6,473 bases of DNA from Acidobacteriota bacterium (GTDB taxonomy: Bacteria; Acidobacteriota; Terriglobia; Terriglobales; Acidobacteriaceae): NCBI GenBank assembly GCA_021811745.1, contig JAJZNH010000403.1, positions 1-6,473 of the forward strand, read 5' to 3'. The notes under the pieces are model-generated. The model searched no databases, was not told the origin of the DNA, and saw only the letters and a program-made list of their open reading frames with translations. A program made the position numbers and the translations under genes. Positions 1-6,473 of the stretch are shown piece after piece (position 1 is the first letter of the stretch; each line of letters opens with the position of its first letter).

Positions 1-380
1 TCCACATTATGCAACGCCGTGGCTCTGGCCAGCAGGTTGAAGGTTTGAAAGACGAAGCCAATTTCCTTGTTGCGGATGCGCGCCAACTGGTCGTCGTCGA
101 GATCGCTGACCAACTGGCTGTTGAGCCAATAGCGCCCTTTGGATGGCGTGTCGAGGCAGCCGATCAGGTTCATCAGCGTGGATTTGCCTGATCCCGACGG
201 ACCCATGATGGCCACGTATTCGTTGTGCCGGATGCGCAACGAGACGCCGCGCAACGCCTGCACCTGCTGCTCTGAACCCATGTCATAGGTACGCCACAAA
301 TCCTCAACGACGATTACATCGTCGCCGGGGACGACTTTGGAGTGCACCATGTCTTCCGTGATAATTCCGTTCAGAGCCAT
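1..380 (-). CDS. ABC transporter ATP-binding protein, MacB/LolD type (N-terminal part, truncated by window edge)
   Basis: This is the nucleotide-binding subunit of a MacAB/LolCDE-like exporter; it would hydrolyse ATP at the cytoplasmic face to drive a partner permease. The reverse complement reads open for 126 codons from an ATG at 380 to the window edge. A Walker A motif GPSGSGKST lies at residues 60-68, followed by MNLIGCLD, which is typical of the MacB/LolD branch. The Q-loop region FVFQTFNLL has its Gln at residue 112. The signature motif, Walker B and H-loop lie beyond the edge. About 20 extra N-terminal residues precede the usual family start ([11 protein letters not shown]). A second in-frame ATG at 350 is therefore possible, and neither start has a strong Shine-Dalgarno sequence. 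The gene begins 43 bases after the membrane-fusion gene on the same strand, which indicates one operon. Family assignment is firm; the transported substrate is unknown. Confidence 0.93.
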   Translation of the reverse strand, partial: MALNGIITEDMVHSKVVPGDDVIVVEDLWRTYDMGSEQQVQALRGVSLRIRHNEYVAIMGPSGSGKSTLMNLIGCLDTPSKGRYWLNSQLVSDLDDDQLARIRNKEIGFVFQTFNLLARATALHNV

Positions 381-423
381 CCGAATCTTTTCCAATCTTA
401 TCGCTGTTCGGGTTTCTTTACCG

Positions 424-1812
424 CTAAGACGAACCGCCGGCGGCCGAAATGATTAATTTGGCCTTATCCCGCTTTAATAAAGCGCCATTCTTCAGATCGC
501 GCAAAGTTTTATAGGGACCGGTGACGACCTCCTCGCCCGCGGTGAGCCCGGAGAGCACTTCAATGTCGGTGGCGCCGGTGATTCCCGTCTTCACGGGGAC
601 GAACTTCGCCCGCAGCCGGCCGCGCGAATCCTTTTCCACCACAAAGACGCCTTGCACGGGATCCGATTTAACCGGCGCGCTGGCGGAGGTCGTCGCGGCT
701 TGCACGCCGCCTTTGCTCTTGGGAGCGTCGAGCGCAGGATCGTGCATGGTGAGCGCCTGGATGGGCAGGGAAAGAACGTTGTTCTTGTGCGCTGTGGTGA
801 TCTTGGCGGTGCAGGAGAGCCCGGGGCGCAGCTCCTTGGAGGGAGCGTCGAGCGTGACCACTACCTTGAAGTCTTTGGCTTCCTCAGTGCCGGTTGTGGA
901 CTGCGAGGTTGCGATGCCGGTGGAGCGGAGCAGCGCCTGATCGCCTACCAGCGTCACCTGGCCCTTGAAGACCTTGCCGGGGAGCGCATCCACGGTGACA
1001 TCGGCCGGCTGACCCAGGGTGACATTGACAATGTCGGTCTCGTCGACTTTTACCTCAGCGGTGACAACGCTCATATCGGCCAGCGTCATCAGGGTCGATC
1101 CTTCCGTGTTCTGGATGCCTTCGACCACCGTTTCGCCTTCGCGAACAGGCTCATTGGTCACAATGCCGTCAAAGGGGGCGATGGCGATGGTGCGGTCAAG
1201 CATATCCTTGTTAGCCTGCAGCGTGGCCTCCTGGGTGCGCAGATGTCCGCGCGCCGAATCGGTCTGGGCCTTGGCCTGATTCACGCCGGCGACGGCCTGG
1301 GCCACTGAAGCCACCGCCAGGTCGTATGCGGCCTTCTTGGCGTCATAGTCCTGCTTGGCCAGGATGCCATCTTTATAGAGCGCCTGGGCGCGGCCCCAGT
1401 CCATCGTCTTCTGCTCCAGATCAGCCTTGGCATGCTCGAGATTGGCCTCGGTCGTCTTTTCTGCGGCGATATAGGAGGAGATGTCGGTCTTCGCGGCCGC
1501 AATGGCCGCTTCCTGGCCAGAGACGGTTGCCGACTGCTGCACATTTTCAATGGTGGCTACGATCTGGCCCTTCTTGACCTTATCTCCTTCTTTAACATAA
1601 AGATGGGTGACCCGGCCCATGGCGGTCGCGCCCAGGTTTACGTAGGTCTTGGGCTTGATTTGCCCTGTGCCGCTCACGATTGTTGACAGATCCTGCTTCG
1701 CTAATCTGGCGGTCATCACCTTGGTGTAGCCCGACTGCTGCCGAATGACCATGAACGTAACCAGGCCTGCAGCTACCAGGCCCCCCAAGACAATCAGGAG
1801 GATTTTTTTCAT
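424..1812 (-). CDS. HlyD/MacA-family periplasmic membrane-fusion (adaptor) protein of an ABC efflux system
   Basis: This adaptor subunit would link an inner-membrane ABC permease/ATPase to an outer-membrane channel. The 462-residue product starts with MKK and has one hydrophobic N-terminal anchor (about residues 4-23). The first half of a lipoyl-like domain is at about 56-92 ([18 protein letters not shown]). A long Ala/Lys/Gln/Glu-rich coiled-coil hairpin follows at about 93-206. The second lipoyl half has the hallmark APFDGIV at 212-218, then beta-barrel (about 247-345) and membrane-proximal domains. E. coli MacA is about 370 residues, so this protein is long. Part of the excess is a low-complexity linker at about 356-386, rich in Ala, Ser, Thr, Lys and Pro. 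No good Shine-Dalgarno precedes the ATG. The ABC ATPase gene follows directly, supporting a MacAB-like tripartite pump. The substrate (macrolide, peptide, lipid or other) cannot be told from the sequence. Confidence 0.93.
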   Translation of the reverse strand: MKKILLIVLGGLVAAGLVTFMVIRQQSGYTKVMTARLAKQDLSTIVSGTGQIKPKTYVNLGATAMGRVTHLYVKEGDKVKKGQIVATIENVQQSATVSGQEAAIAAAKTDISSYIAAEKTTEANLEHAKADLEQKTMDWGRAQALYKDGILAKQDYDAKKAAYDLAVASVAQAVAGVNQAKAQTDSARGHLRTQEATLQANKDMLDRTIAIAPFDGIVTNEPVREGETVVEGIQNTEGSTLMTLADMSVVTAEVKVDETDIVNVTLGQPADVTVDALPGKVFKGQVTLVGDQALLRSTGIATSQSTTGTEEAKDFKVVVTLDAPSKELRPGLSCTAKITTAHKNNVLSLPIQALTMHDPALDAPKSKGGVQAATTSASAPVKSDPVQGVFVVEKDSRGRLRAKFVPVKTGITGATDIEVLSGLTAGEEVVTGPYKTLRDLKNGALLKRDKAKLIISAAGGSS

Positions 1813-2079
1813 TTCAGGTTCGTACCCCGGATTTCTTACCCTTCAGTGTACGCAATTCCCGCTCCTGCCGTTCCCCGAAGAACCAAAGTCTTGAATCGCG
1901 GATCGCCAGAAGATGAGAGACGAAGGGCAAAATCTCAAAAATACGGCGAAGCGCCTGCTCCGCTCCTTTGCCGGTCCTTCGCGCAGGAGGCTTTTGTTTA
2001 TTGGACGTTTGAAGAGGGGCTGGCGTCTCAAGGCCAATGCATCCAGTCAAATAGCAACCCTTGACGCGGTCGCTTCCGG

Positions 2080-2110
2080 TTGACCTTCGGCGGTTCAGCC
2101 CGTCTATTTT
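2080..2110 (+). promoter_or_regulatory. Weak sigma70-like promoter candidate for the GWxTD gene
   Basis: A TTGACC hexamer at 2080-2085 matches the -35 consensus at 5 of 6 positions. It is followed after 19 bases by TATTTT at 2105-2110, a 4 of 6 match to the -10 box within the most AT-rich part of the gap. The 19-base spacer is long, so this is only a candidate. It would give a leader of roughly 70 bases before the GWxTD start codon. Confidence 0.22.
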
Positions 2111-2172
2111 ATAAAACAGCTTGTAAGGACTGTTGCCCAGCCCTATTGGGACTCGTAAAATGAAGGGATCGC

Positions 2173-2177
2173 AGGAG
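2173..2177 (+). promoter_or_regulatory. Ribosome binding site of the GWxTD gene
   Basis: AGGAG lies 10 bases upstream of the ATG at 2188 and 13 bases upstream of the next in-frame ATG at 2191. The spacing favours the first of the two adjacent Met codons as the start. Confidence 0.55.
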
Positions 2178-2187
2178 TCTTAAGCTA

Positions 2188-3930
2188 ATGATGTACACCG
2201 GTCGCCGTTTTCTCCTCGCCGTAGTGAGTTGCGGCGTCACTTTCACTCCCGTCCTTGGCTTTCAGGCCCATGCTCTCGGCCGCCAAGAGCCGGCGCAGCA
2301 GCAAGCCAGTGACAACACACAGACTCAGGATCAGAATCCTCTCAACCGGCCGCTCTCCGATAAAGAAAGAATCAGGCAGCAGAAAGAGCTGCGGCAGGAG
2401 TTGAAGGGGCCGTACAAGACATGGCTGAACGAAGATGTGGCTTATATTATCTCCGATCAGGAGCGCAAGGCTTTTCTGAGCCTCAGCAACGATGAGGAGC
2501 GGGATGCGTTTATCGAGCAGTTCTGGCGCAGGCGCAATCCCAATCCTGACTCTCCTGATAACGAGGCCCGCGAAGAGCACTATCGCCGCATCGCCTACGC
2601 GAACGAGCACTACGCTGCCGGCAAGCCCGGATGGAAAACCGACCGCGGGCGCATTTACATCGAGTGGGGTGCGCCGGACTCGATCGATTCACATCCGTCG
2701 GGCGGCCTTTATGACCGGCCCTTTAATGAGGGCGGCGGCACCACCACGACCTTTCCGTTTGAAGTCTGGCACTATCGCTATCTGCCCGGCATCGGTGAAA
2801 ACATCAACATCGAATTCGTAGATAGCTGCCAATGCGGCGACTACCACTTCACCCTCGATCGTACTGAGAAGGATGCGCTCAAGTACGTTCCGGGGGCCGG
2901 CCTGACTGAGTGGGAGCAGATGAACCACAAGGACAAGACCGATCGATTCCAGGGTGGGAACGGTGTTGAGGATATCGGTGGTGGTCCCATGGGGGATTAC
3001 AACCAGGGCAAGGAGTTCGACCGCATCGAGCAGGCAGCCAATCTGTTCGCTCCGCCGCCGGTAAAATTCAAGGATCTTGACGCCTTCATCTCCGAGCACA
3101 AAATCCTGACGGGTCCGGTGCTTCCATTCGATGTCCGTACCGACTTCGTGAAGGTGACGGACAACATGGACATTGTCCCCGTGACTCTGCAGTTCAAAAA
3201 CCGCGACATCACCTTTGTGACCAAGGACGGCGTCTCCAACGGCGTTCTGAATATCCTTGGCAGATTCACTACGCTCACGGGAAGGACCGTCCAGACCTTC
3301 GAGGATACGGTAGAGGTCCACGAGCCGGCCGAGCTGCTGCCAAAATTGCTCGATCAGCAGTCGGTCTACTGGAAGGCATTGCCCTTGTCTCCCGGTCTGT
3401 ACCGGCTCGACATCGCAGTCAAGGACGTCAACAATCCTGACCACCTCGGTCTCTATGCCCGTGGCATCAACGTGCCGGTCTACCAGGATGAAAAGCTGGG
3501 AATCTCTTCTCTGATTCTGGCCGATAAGATGTATACCGTTCCCTCGCGGGACATTGGTGGTGGCAGCTTTGTGATCGGGAATACTTTCGTCCGGCCGCGC
3601 GTCAGTTCCTCCCCCACCGTGCCGGTGGTGTTCAAGCGCGATCAGCCGCTCAACTTCTGGATGCAGGTCTACAACCTGGGCATTGATCAGGCCACCAAGA
3701 GCAACCAGGCTACTGTGATCTACCAGATCACCAATGCGAAGACCGGCGAGGTGCTTTTTCAGAAGGAACTCCAGTCCAAGGATCTGGAGGCGCACAGCGA
3801 CCAGTTAACTCTGGAGAAAACTTTGCCCATTGCGGGCCTTCAGCCAGGCAAATACAACGTCACGATCAAAGTAAATGACGAAATTTCAAAGCAACAGATT
3901 GCACAATCGGCGTCTTTTGTCGTCGAATAG
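2188..3930 (+). CDS. Secreted GWxTD domain-containing protein, function unknown
   Basis: This 580-residue protein belongs to the GWxTD-domain family, which is common in Acidobacteriota and has no established biochemical role. The N-terminus (MMYTGRRFLLAVVSCGV) has basic residues then a hydrophobic stretch and reads as an export signal. A Gln-rich low-complexity linker follows at about 33-50. The core domain spans about 76-230. It contains the family blocks WLNEDVAYIISDQER, FIEQFWRRRNPNP (109-121) and REEHYRRIAYANEHY (128-142). The defining GWKTD is at 148-152, followed by RGRIYIEWGAPDSI. A CQC pair (Cys214 and Cys216) provides the only cysteines outside the signal region. The C-terminal half (about 290-580) is beta-rich and looks like stacked Ig-like or beta-sandwich domains. 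A good Shine-Dalgarno and signal support the start. The next gene is in the same direction after 121 bases. Family call is firm; activity and partners are unknown. Confidence 0.93.
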   Translation: MMYTGRRFLLAVVSCGVTFTPVLGFQAHALGRQEPAQQQASDNTQTQDQNPLNRPLSDKERIRQQKELRQELKGPYKTWLNEDVAYIISDQERKAFLSLSNDEERDAFIEQFWRRRNPNPDSPDNEAREEHYRRIAYANEHYAAGKPGWKTDRGRIYIEWGAPDSIDSHPSGGLYDRPFNEGGGTTTTFPFEVWHYRYLPGIGENINIEFVDSCQCGDYHFTLDRTEKDALKYVPGAGLTEWEQMNHKDKTDRFQGGNGVEDIGGGPMGDYNQGKEFDRIEQAANLFAPPPVKFKDLDAFISEHKILTGPVLPFDVRTDFVKVTDNMDIVPVTLQFKNRDITFVTKDGVSNGVLNILGRFTTLTGRTVQTFEDTVEVHEPAELLPKLLDQQSVYWKALPLSPGLYRLDIAVKDVNNPDHLGLYARGINVPVYQDEKLGISSLILADKMYTVPSRDIGGGSFVIGNTFVRPRVSSSPTVPVVFKRDQPLNFWMQVYNLGIDQATKSNQATVIYQITNAKTGEVLFQKELQSKDLEAHSDQLTLEKTLPIAGLQPGKYNVTIKVNDEISKQQIAQSASFVVE

Positions 3931-4051
3931 GATGCATCGGGAATTTTGTACCGCGCGGCAAGAGATAAACGGGCCTCAGAGTCTGTCACATGCGCGGGTT
4001 TGAATTGGCAAGTGGACTGCCGGGGACGCTAGCGGGTCACGCACAACAGTG
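3931..4051. other. Short intergenic spacer within the GWxTD/surface-protein pair
   Basis: The spacer has no recognisable terminator hairpin with a T-run and no convincing sigma70 promoter. It contains two perfect 8-base palindromes, CCGCGCGG at 3951-3958 and CGCTAGCG at 4027-4034. These may be chance in GC-rich DNA. Lack of a terminator favours read-through from the GWxTD gene into the downstream gene. Confidence 0.4.
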
Positions 4052-5755
4052 ATGAAGCACAGGATTCATCTCGCTTGCCTCACCGCGCTGATCGCTCTCG
4101 GCTCCGCTTCCATACCCGGAGCCGCCGCGTCAGTGTCAGGGGTGGTGTGCAGCTCGGCGGGCGTGCCCCAAATCGGGGCGGTGGTGCAGTTGCTCCGTCC
4201 TGACCTGAGCGTGGTTGCCAGCGTCTATACCAACAGCACCGGTCATTTCGTCATTGCTTCAGTGGTTCCAGGCCATTATTCCCTGAAGGCTATGGGCCCT
4301 TCCTTCCTGCCATCGCTTCGTGAAAATGTGCGCGTGCGTCTCCACAGCAGCGCGGTGGTCAACCTGACCCTGAATACGCTCTATGAAGTCATGCAGTGGC
4401 TCCCTGCGCAGCCGCGCACTGCGAGAGACCAGGAGGACGACTGGGCCTGGACACTGCGATCGGCCGCAAACCGGCCGCTCCTGCGCTGGCTTGAAGACGG
4501 GCCTCTGGTGGTGGTTTCCGAAGGGCCCGGAAAGCCGCCAAAGTTGAAGGCGCGCCTGATGGCGACAGGGCAGGCGGGAAGCTTTGGGGAGGATGGCGAG
4601 CGAATCTCCACCACGGTGGAAGAAACGCCCAGCGGAAGCCGGGAACTGCTGGCGCGGGTGGATTTTTCTCCGGAGACGAACGCCGGCATGGAGTCGATGC
4701 TAGGCTTCCGTCAGGATCTCGGCCTGAGCGGCTCGGTCCAGTCCGTTGCGGCCGTTGCGGTTCATCCCGCGATCACTGCGGGCGCGGCGCAGGGCTTGAA
4801 TGAGGCGGCCATCCGTACCACGCAGACCATGCACCTGGGCGACACGGTGCAGGCGGAGGTTGGTTCCACCCAGGTATTTGCGCGCTTCGCGACGCAGTCT
4901 CCCAATACGGCCTTTACATCGCTTCCGTTTGCCTCAGTGGGTTGGCATGGCGGCAACACCACCATCCGCTACCGCATGTCCACCCTCATGCCCAATCCGG
5001 AGGCGATCGACGAATCGGAGCCCGAGGCATGGCTTCCTGCGATCTCCACCCGCGGTGGCGATCTGGTGGTTGAACGCGGCTTTCATCAGGAGATCGGCTG
5101 GGAACGGAGCACGGATGCTTCGGGCATCTCTGTTCAGGTATATGCCGATAATGTAAAGAATCCCGTTGTTGAGGCGATGGGAAACTTTGCGTCTGCTTCC
5201 GGCGACGCCGGGGCTCCGGTTGCCTCAGCCGTCCTCTTTGATAACCTGAGCGGCCTCTTCCACACTGCCGGCCCAAACTATTCTTCGGCTGGAGTTCAGG
5301 CCAGCGTCGAGCGCCAGCTACCGGGCGGGAACCGCATCCGTCTGAGCTACGCCAACGGTGAAGCGCTGGTTCTTGCGCCACAGGCTCAACCCGCTTCAAT
5401 GAATGAGGTGCTGGCCGGCCTGCAACCGCGTCACGCGCAGATGTATTCTCTCTCGCTCTCCGGGACAATTGATGGCACGCGAACGCACTGGAGAGCCACC
5501 TATCGCTGGCAGCCGGAGAACACCGTCACTGAAGTTGCTCCATTTGCCTTGAATGCGGATGCTCCCTTCCTGAACCTCCATTTCCGTCAGCCTATTCGCC
5601 TGCGCCGTGACAATGCCTGCGGTTTCGAGGCGTTGGTTGATGTGCAAAACCTGCTCGCTCAGGGCTACCGGCCTTATCTGTTGAGCGACGGCTCGCTCCT
5701 CCTCTTCGCCCAGGATCAGCGCGGCTTCCGCGGCGGGCTCGCCTTTACTTTTTAA
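4052..5755 (+). CDS. Secreted carboxypeptidase-regulatory-like domain protein with probable outer-membrane beta-barrel C-terminus
   Basis: The 567-residue product starts MKHRIHLACLTALIALG and has a clear signal peptide with predicted cleavage after GAAA (about residue 26). A CarboxypepD_reg (Ig-like) domain spans about 27-110: SVSGVVCSSAGVPQIGAVV, then NSTGHFVIASVVPGHYSLKA. This is the N-terminal module typical of Acidobacterial TonB-dependent receptor-like proteins. The rest has alternating polar/hydrophobic beta-strand character, and the last residues GGLAFTF end in Phe, as in outer-membrane barrel proteins. I see no TonB box or plug domain, and at 567 residues it is much shorter than Acidobacterial receptors of about 1,000 residues. 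A GTG immediately upstream (4049) is an alternative start; no strong Shine-Dalgarno separates the two. It lies 121 bases after the GWxTD gene, probably in one operon. Secretion and the N-terminal domain are secure; the barrel is inferred. Confidence 0.85.
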   Translation: MKHRIHLACLTALIALGSASIPGAAASVSGVVCSSAGVPQIGAVVQLLRPDLSVVASVYTNSTGHFVIASVVPGHYSLKAMGPSFLPSLRENVRVRLHSSAVVNLTLNTLYEVMQWLPAQPRTARDQEDDWAWTLRSAANRPLLRWLEDGPLVVVSEGPGKPPKLKARLMATGQAGSFGEDGERISTTVEETPSGSRELLARVDFSPETNAGMESMLGFRQDLGLSGSVQSVAAVAVHPAITAGAAQGLNEAAIRTTQTMHLGDTVQAEVGSTQVFARFATQSPNTAFTSLPFASVGWHGGNTTIRYRMSTLMPNPEAIDESEPEAWLPAISTRGGDLVVERGFHQEIGWERSTDASGISVQVYADNVKNPVVEAMGNFASASGDAGAPVASAVLFDNLSGLFHTAGPNYSSAGVQASVERQLPGGNRIRLSYANGEALVLAPQAQPASMNEVLAGLQPRHAQMYSLSLSGTIDGTRTHWRATYRWQPENTVTEVAPFALNADAPFLNLHFRQPIRLRRDNACGFEALVDVQNLLAQGYRPYLLSDGSLLLFAQDQRGFRGGLAFTF

Positions 5756-5812
5756 GGCTGAAGAACCGGCGCTCCACGAGGCTGACCCTTCTTACTACTT
5801 TCAATTGCCCAT

Positions 5813-5870
5813 CGAATCTCCATTCGCTTTGTGCGAATCATCTTGCAAGTGATTGGCGTGGCGCGCAAGA
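5813..5870. promoter_or_regulatory. Cluster of inverted and direct repeats upstream of the GH35-like gene, possible operator
   Basis: CGAATC occurs at 5813-5818 and again at 5834-5839, exactly 21 bases apart (about two helical turns). Between them ATTCGC at 5822-5827 forms a perfect 6-base inverted repeat with GCGAAT at 5833-5838 (5-base loop). It also forms a 5-base inverted repeat with CGAAT at 5813-5817. Just downstream, the palindrome CTTGCAAG lies at 5842-5849. TCTTGC at 5841-5846 pairs with GCAAGA at 5865-5870. No T-run follows the hairpin, so a regulator-binding site is at least as likely as a terminator for the upstream gene. Confidence 0.28.
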
Positions 5871-5900
5871 GCTGCATTCTGTTTTGCGTTCCGCCTGGAC

Positions 5901-5929
5901 TTGCCATGAGCAGCGCGGATATTTAGAGT
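5901..5929 (+). promoter_or_regulatory. Sigma70-like promoter candidate for the GH35-like gene
   Basis: TTGCCA at 5901-5906 (5 of 6 to the -35 consensus) is followed after an ideal 17 bases by TAGAGT at 5924-5929 (4 of 6 to the -10 box). Transcription would begin about 15 bases before the ATG at 5952, a short leader that still includes the G-rich ribosome-binding candidate at 5936-5944. Matches of this quality arise by chance, so confidence is low. Confidence 0.25.
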
Positions 5930-5951
5930 GGCCCCGGGGGGAAGTTCTTTC

Positions 5952-6473
5952 ATGCGCAAGACTGCTCTATCCGCTCTTTTGGTCGCTTTTCTTTTTGCCT
6001 GCACGACTATTCCGCGGGCTTTGGCTGTTGATGCTCCCCGGCTGGATAAGAAGGATGGCCGCTATGCTCTTCTGGTTGAAGGCCGGCCTTTTCTGATTCT
6101 CGGCGGACAGATTCACAACTCCAGCGCCTGGCCCAGCGAACTGCCGGAGGTGTGGCAATCTCTTGCCGCGCTTGATGCCAATACCGTGGAAGCGCCTGCC
6201 TACTGGGAGCAGATCGAACCCGAGGAAGGGCATTTTGACTTCAGTAACCTCGATCAGCTCGTCGAAGGCGCCCGCGCGCATCACCTGCACATGGTTCTTC
6301 TGTGGTTCGGCACGTGGAAGAACGGCAACATGCAGTACGTGCCGGTGTGGGTCAAGACTGATCCCAAGCGCTTTCCGCGCATGATCCGGCCCGATGGCGA
6401 GCCGACGGATGTGCTCTCGGCTAATTCGCGCGCCAATCTCGATGCGGACAAGGCCGCTTTCACGGCGCTGATG
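5952..6473 (+). CDS. Secreted GH35-like beta-galactosidase (probably the DUF5597-containing type), N-terminal part, truncated by window edge
   Basis: The frame is open for 174 codons from ATG 5952 to the window end. The first 25 residues (MRKTALSALLVAFLFAC, ending in ALA) form a signal peptide; LFAC at 14-17 is a poor lipobox, so lipidation is possible but less likely. The mature part begins the (beta/alpha)8 barrel of a clan-A glycosidase. Blocks are LLVEGRPFLILGGQIHNSSAW (residues 40-60), NTVEAPAYWEQIEPEEGHFDF (77-97), LVLLWFGTWKNG-like (115-125) and VPVWVKTDPKRFPRM (130-144). These match, from memory, secreted bacterial GH35/GH42-like beta-galactosidases with a C-terminal DUF5597. The catalytic glutamates and any DUF5597 lie beyond the window. 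A G-rich GGGGGGAAG at 5936-5944, 7 bases upstream, may serve ribosome binding. Likely role is galactosyl removal from oligo- or polysaccharides in the periplasm or outside; the exact substrate is unknown. Confidence 0.88.
   Translation, partial: MRKTALSALLVAFLFACTTIPRALAVDAPRLDKKDGRYALLVEGRPFLILGGQIHNSSAWPSELPEVWQSLAALDANTVEAPAYWEQIEPEEGHFDFSNLDQLVEGARAHHLHMVLLWFGTWKNGNMQYVPVWVKTDPKRFPRMIRPDGEPTDVLSANSRANLDADKAAFTALM

Larger units (their letters stand above)
1813..2187. other. Divergent intergenic region between efflux operon and GWxTD gene
   Basis: These 375 bases separate two divergently transcribed genes and must hold both promoters. Short open frames occur on both strands (about 1814-2050 minus and 1846-2064 plus). 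They overlap each other, look compositionally unlike the neighbouring genes (frequent AGG, AGA, CGA and GGA codons in the minus frame) and encode nothing I recognise, so I do not call them genes. The minus frame starts with TTG and ends one base before the membrane-fusion ATG (TGAAATG). The stretch from about 2105 to 2120 is the most AT-rich segment. I found no tRNA-like fold or convincing terminator. A long 5' untranslated leader for the efflux operon is possible but unproven. Confidence 0.6.

Noticed and set aside
652..1308. 218-codon plus-strand frame antisense to the membrane-fusion gene
   Set aside because: It is a Gly/Arg/His-rich shadow of the membrane-fusion coding sequence with no motif.
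1946..1982. GCGAAG/CTTCGC inverted repeat in the divergent region
   Set aside because: Six-base arms around a 25-base loop are expected by chance in GC-rich sequence.
1814..2050. 78-codon minus-strand frame between the efflux operon and the GWxTD gene
   Set aside because: It starts with TTG, lacks a Shine-Dalgarno, uses rare codons such as AGG, AGA and CGA and resembles no known family; it is overlapped by an equally plausible plus-strand frame.
1846..2064. 72-codon plus-strand frame in the same gap
   Set aside because: It has no ribosome binding site and an Arg/Pro-rich random-looking product, and it overlaps the opposing frame; probably intergenic DNA without stops.
2689..3795. Long (368-codon) open frame antisense to the GWxTD gene
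   Set aside because: It lies wholly within a well-supported gene. Its His/Val/Asp/Leu-rich product is what the complement of GC-rich codons yields, and it shows no domain.
4986..5468. 160-codon minus-strand frame inside the barrel-like gene
   Set aside because: Arg/Pro/Ser-rich translation opposite a gene with signal peptide and domain evidence; a shadow frame.
5822..5838. Rho-independent terminator for the barrel-like gene
   Set aside because: The 6-base stem is perfect but short and is not followed by a T-run; a regulatory repeat is at least as likely.
5967..6290. Minus-strand frame of 107 codons opposite the GH35-like gene
   Set aside because: The plus-strand frame carries the signal peptide and glycosidase motifs, so the antisense frame is a shadow.

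Overview
The window most resembles a chromosomal segment from an Acidobacteriota genome of the Terriglobia/Acidobacteriaceae type. This is an inference from gene content: a secreted GWxTD-domain protein, a surface protein that starts with a carboxypeptidase-regulatory-like (CarboxypepD_reg) domain and ends like an outer-membrane barrel, a MacAB-type efflux operon, and a secreted GH35-like glycosidase. Coding DNA is moderately GC-rich. No rRNA, tRNA, CRISPR array, insertion sequence or phage gene is visible.

Left part (1-1812, minus strand): an efflux operon read right to left. A periplasmic membrane-fusion protein (HlyD/MacA type, 1812-424) is followed after 43 bases by the N-terminal part of its ABC ATPase (380 to beyond base 1). 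The ATPase shows a clean Walker A and Q-loop. The permease would be expected further left, outside the window.

Centre (1813-2187): a 375-base divergent intergenic region. It should hold the promoters of the efflux operon (leftward) and the GWxTD gene (rightward). I see only a weak sigma70-like candidate for the rightward gene and no convincing gene.

Right of centre (2188-5755, plus strand): two secreted-protein genes in tandem, 121 bases apart and probably co-transcribed. The first is a 580-residue GWxTD protein of unknown function. The second is a 567-residue protein with a signal peptide, one CarboxypepD_reg domain and a beta-rich remainder ending in Phe, which suggests an outer-membrane barrel or surface protein without a recognisable TonB plug. 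This pair is the least understood and most interesting part of the window.

Right end (5756-6473, plus strand): a 196-base gap with operator-like CGAATC repeats, then the first 174 codons of a secreted GH35-like beta-galactosidase that runs off the window. Its predicted role is to release galactosyl residues from plant or microbial polysaccharides outside the inner membrane. The efflux operon, the GWxTD/surface pair and the glycosidase look like three separate transcription units; nothing in the sequence proves that they act together.
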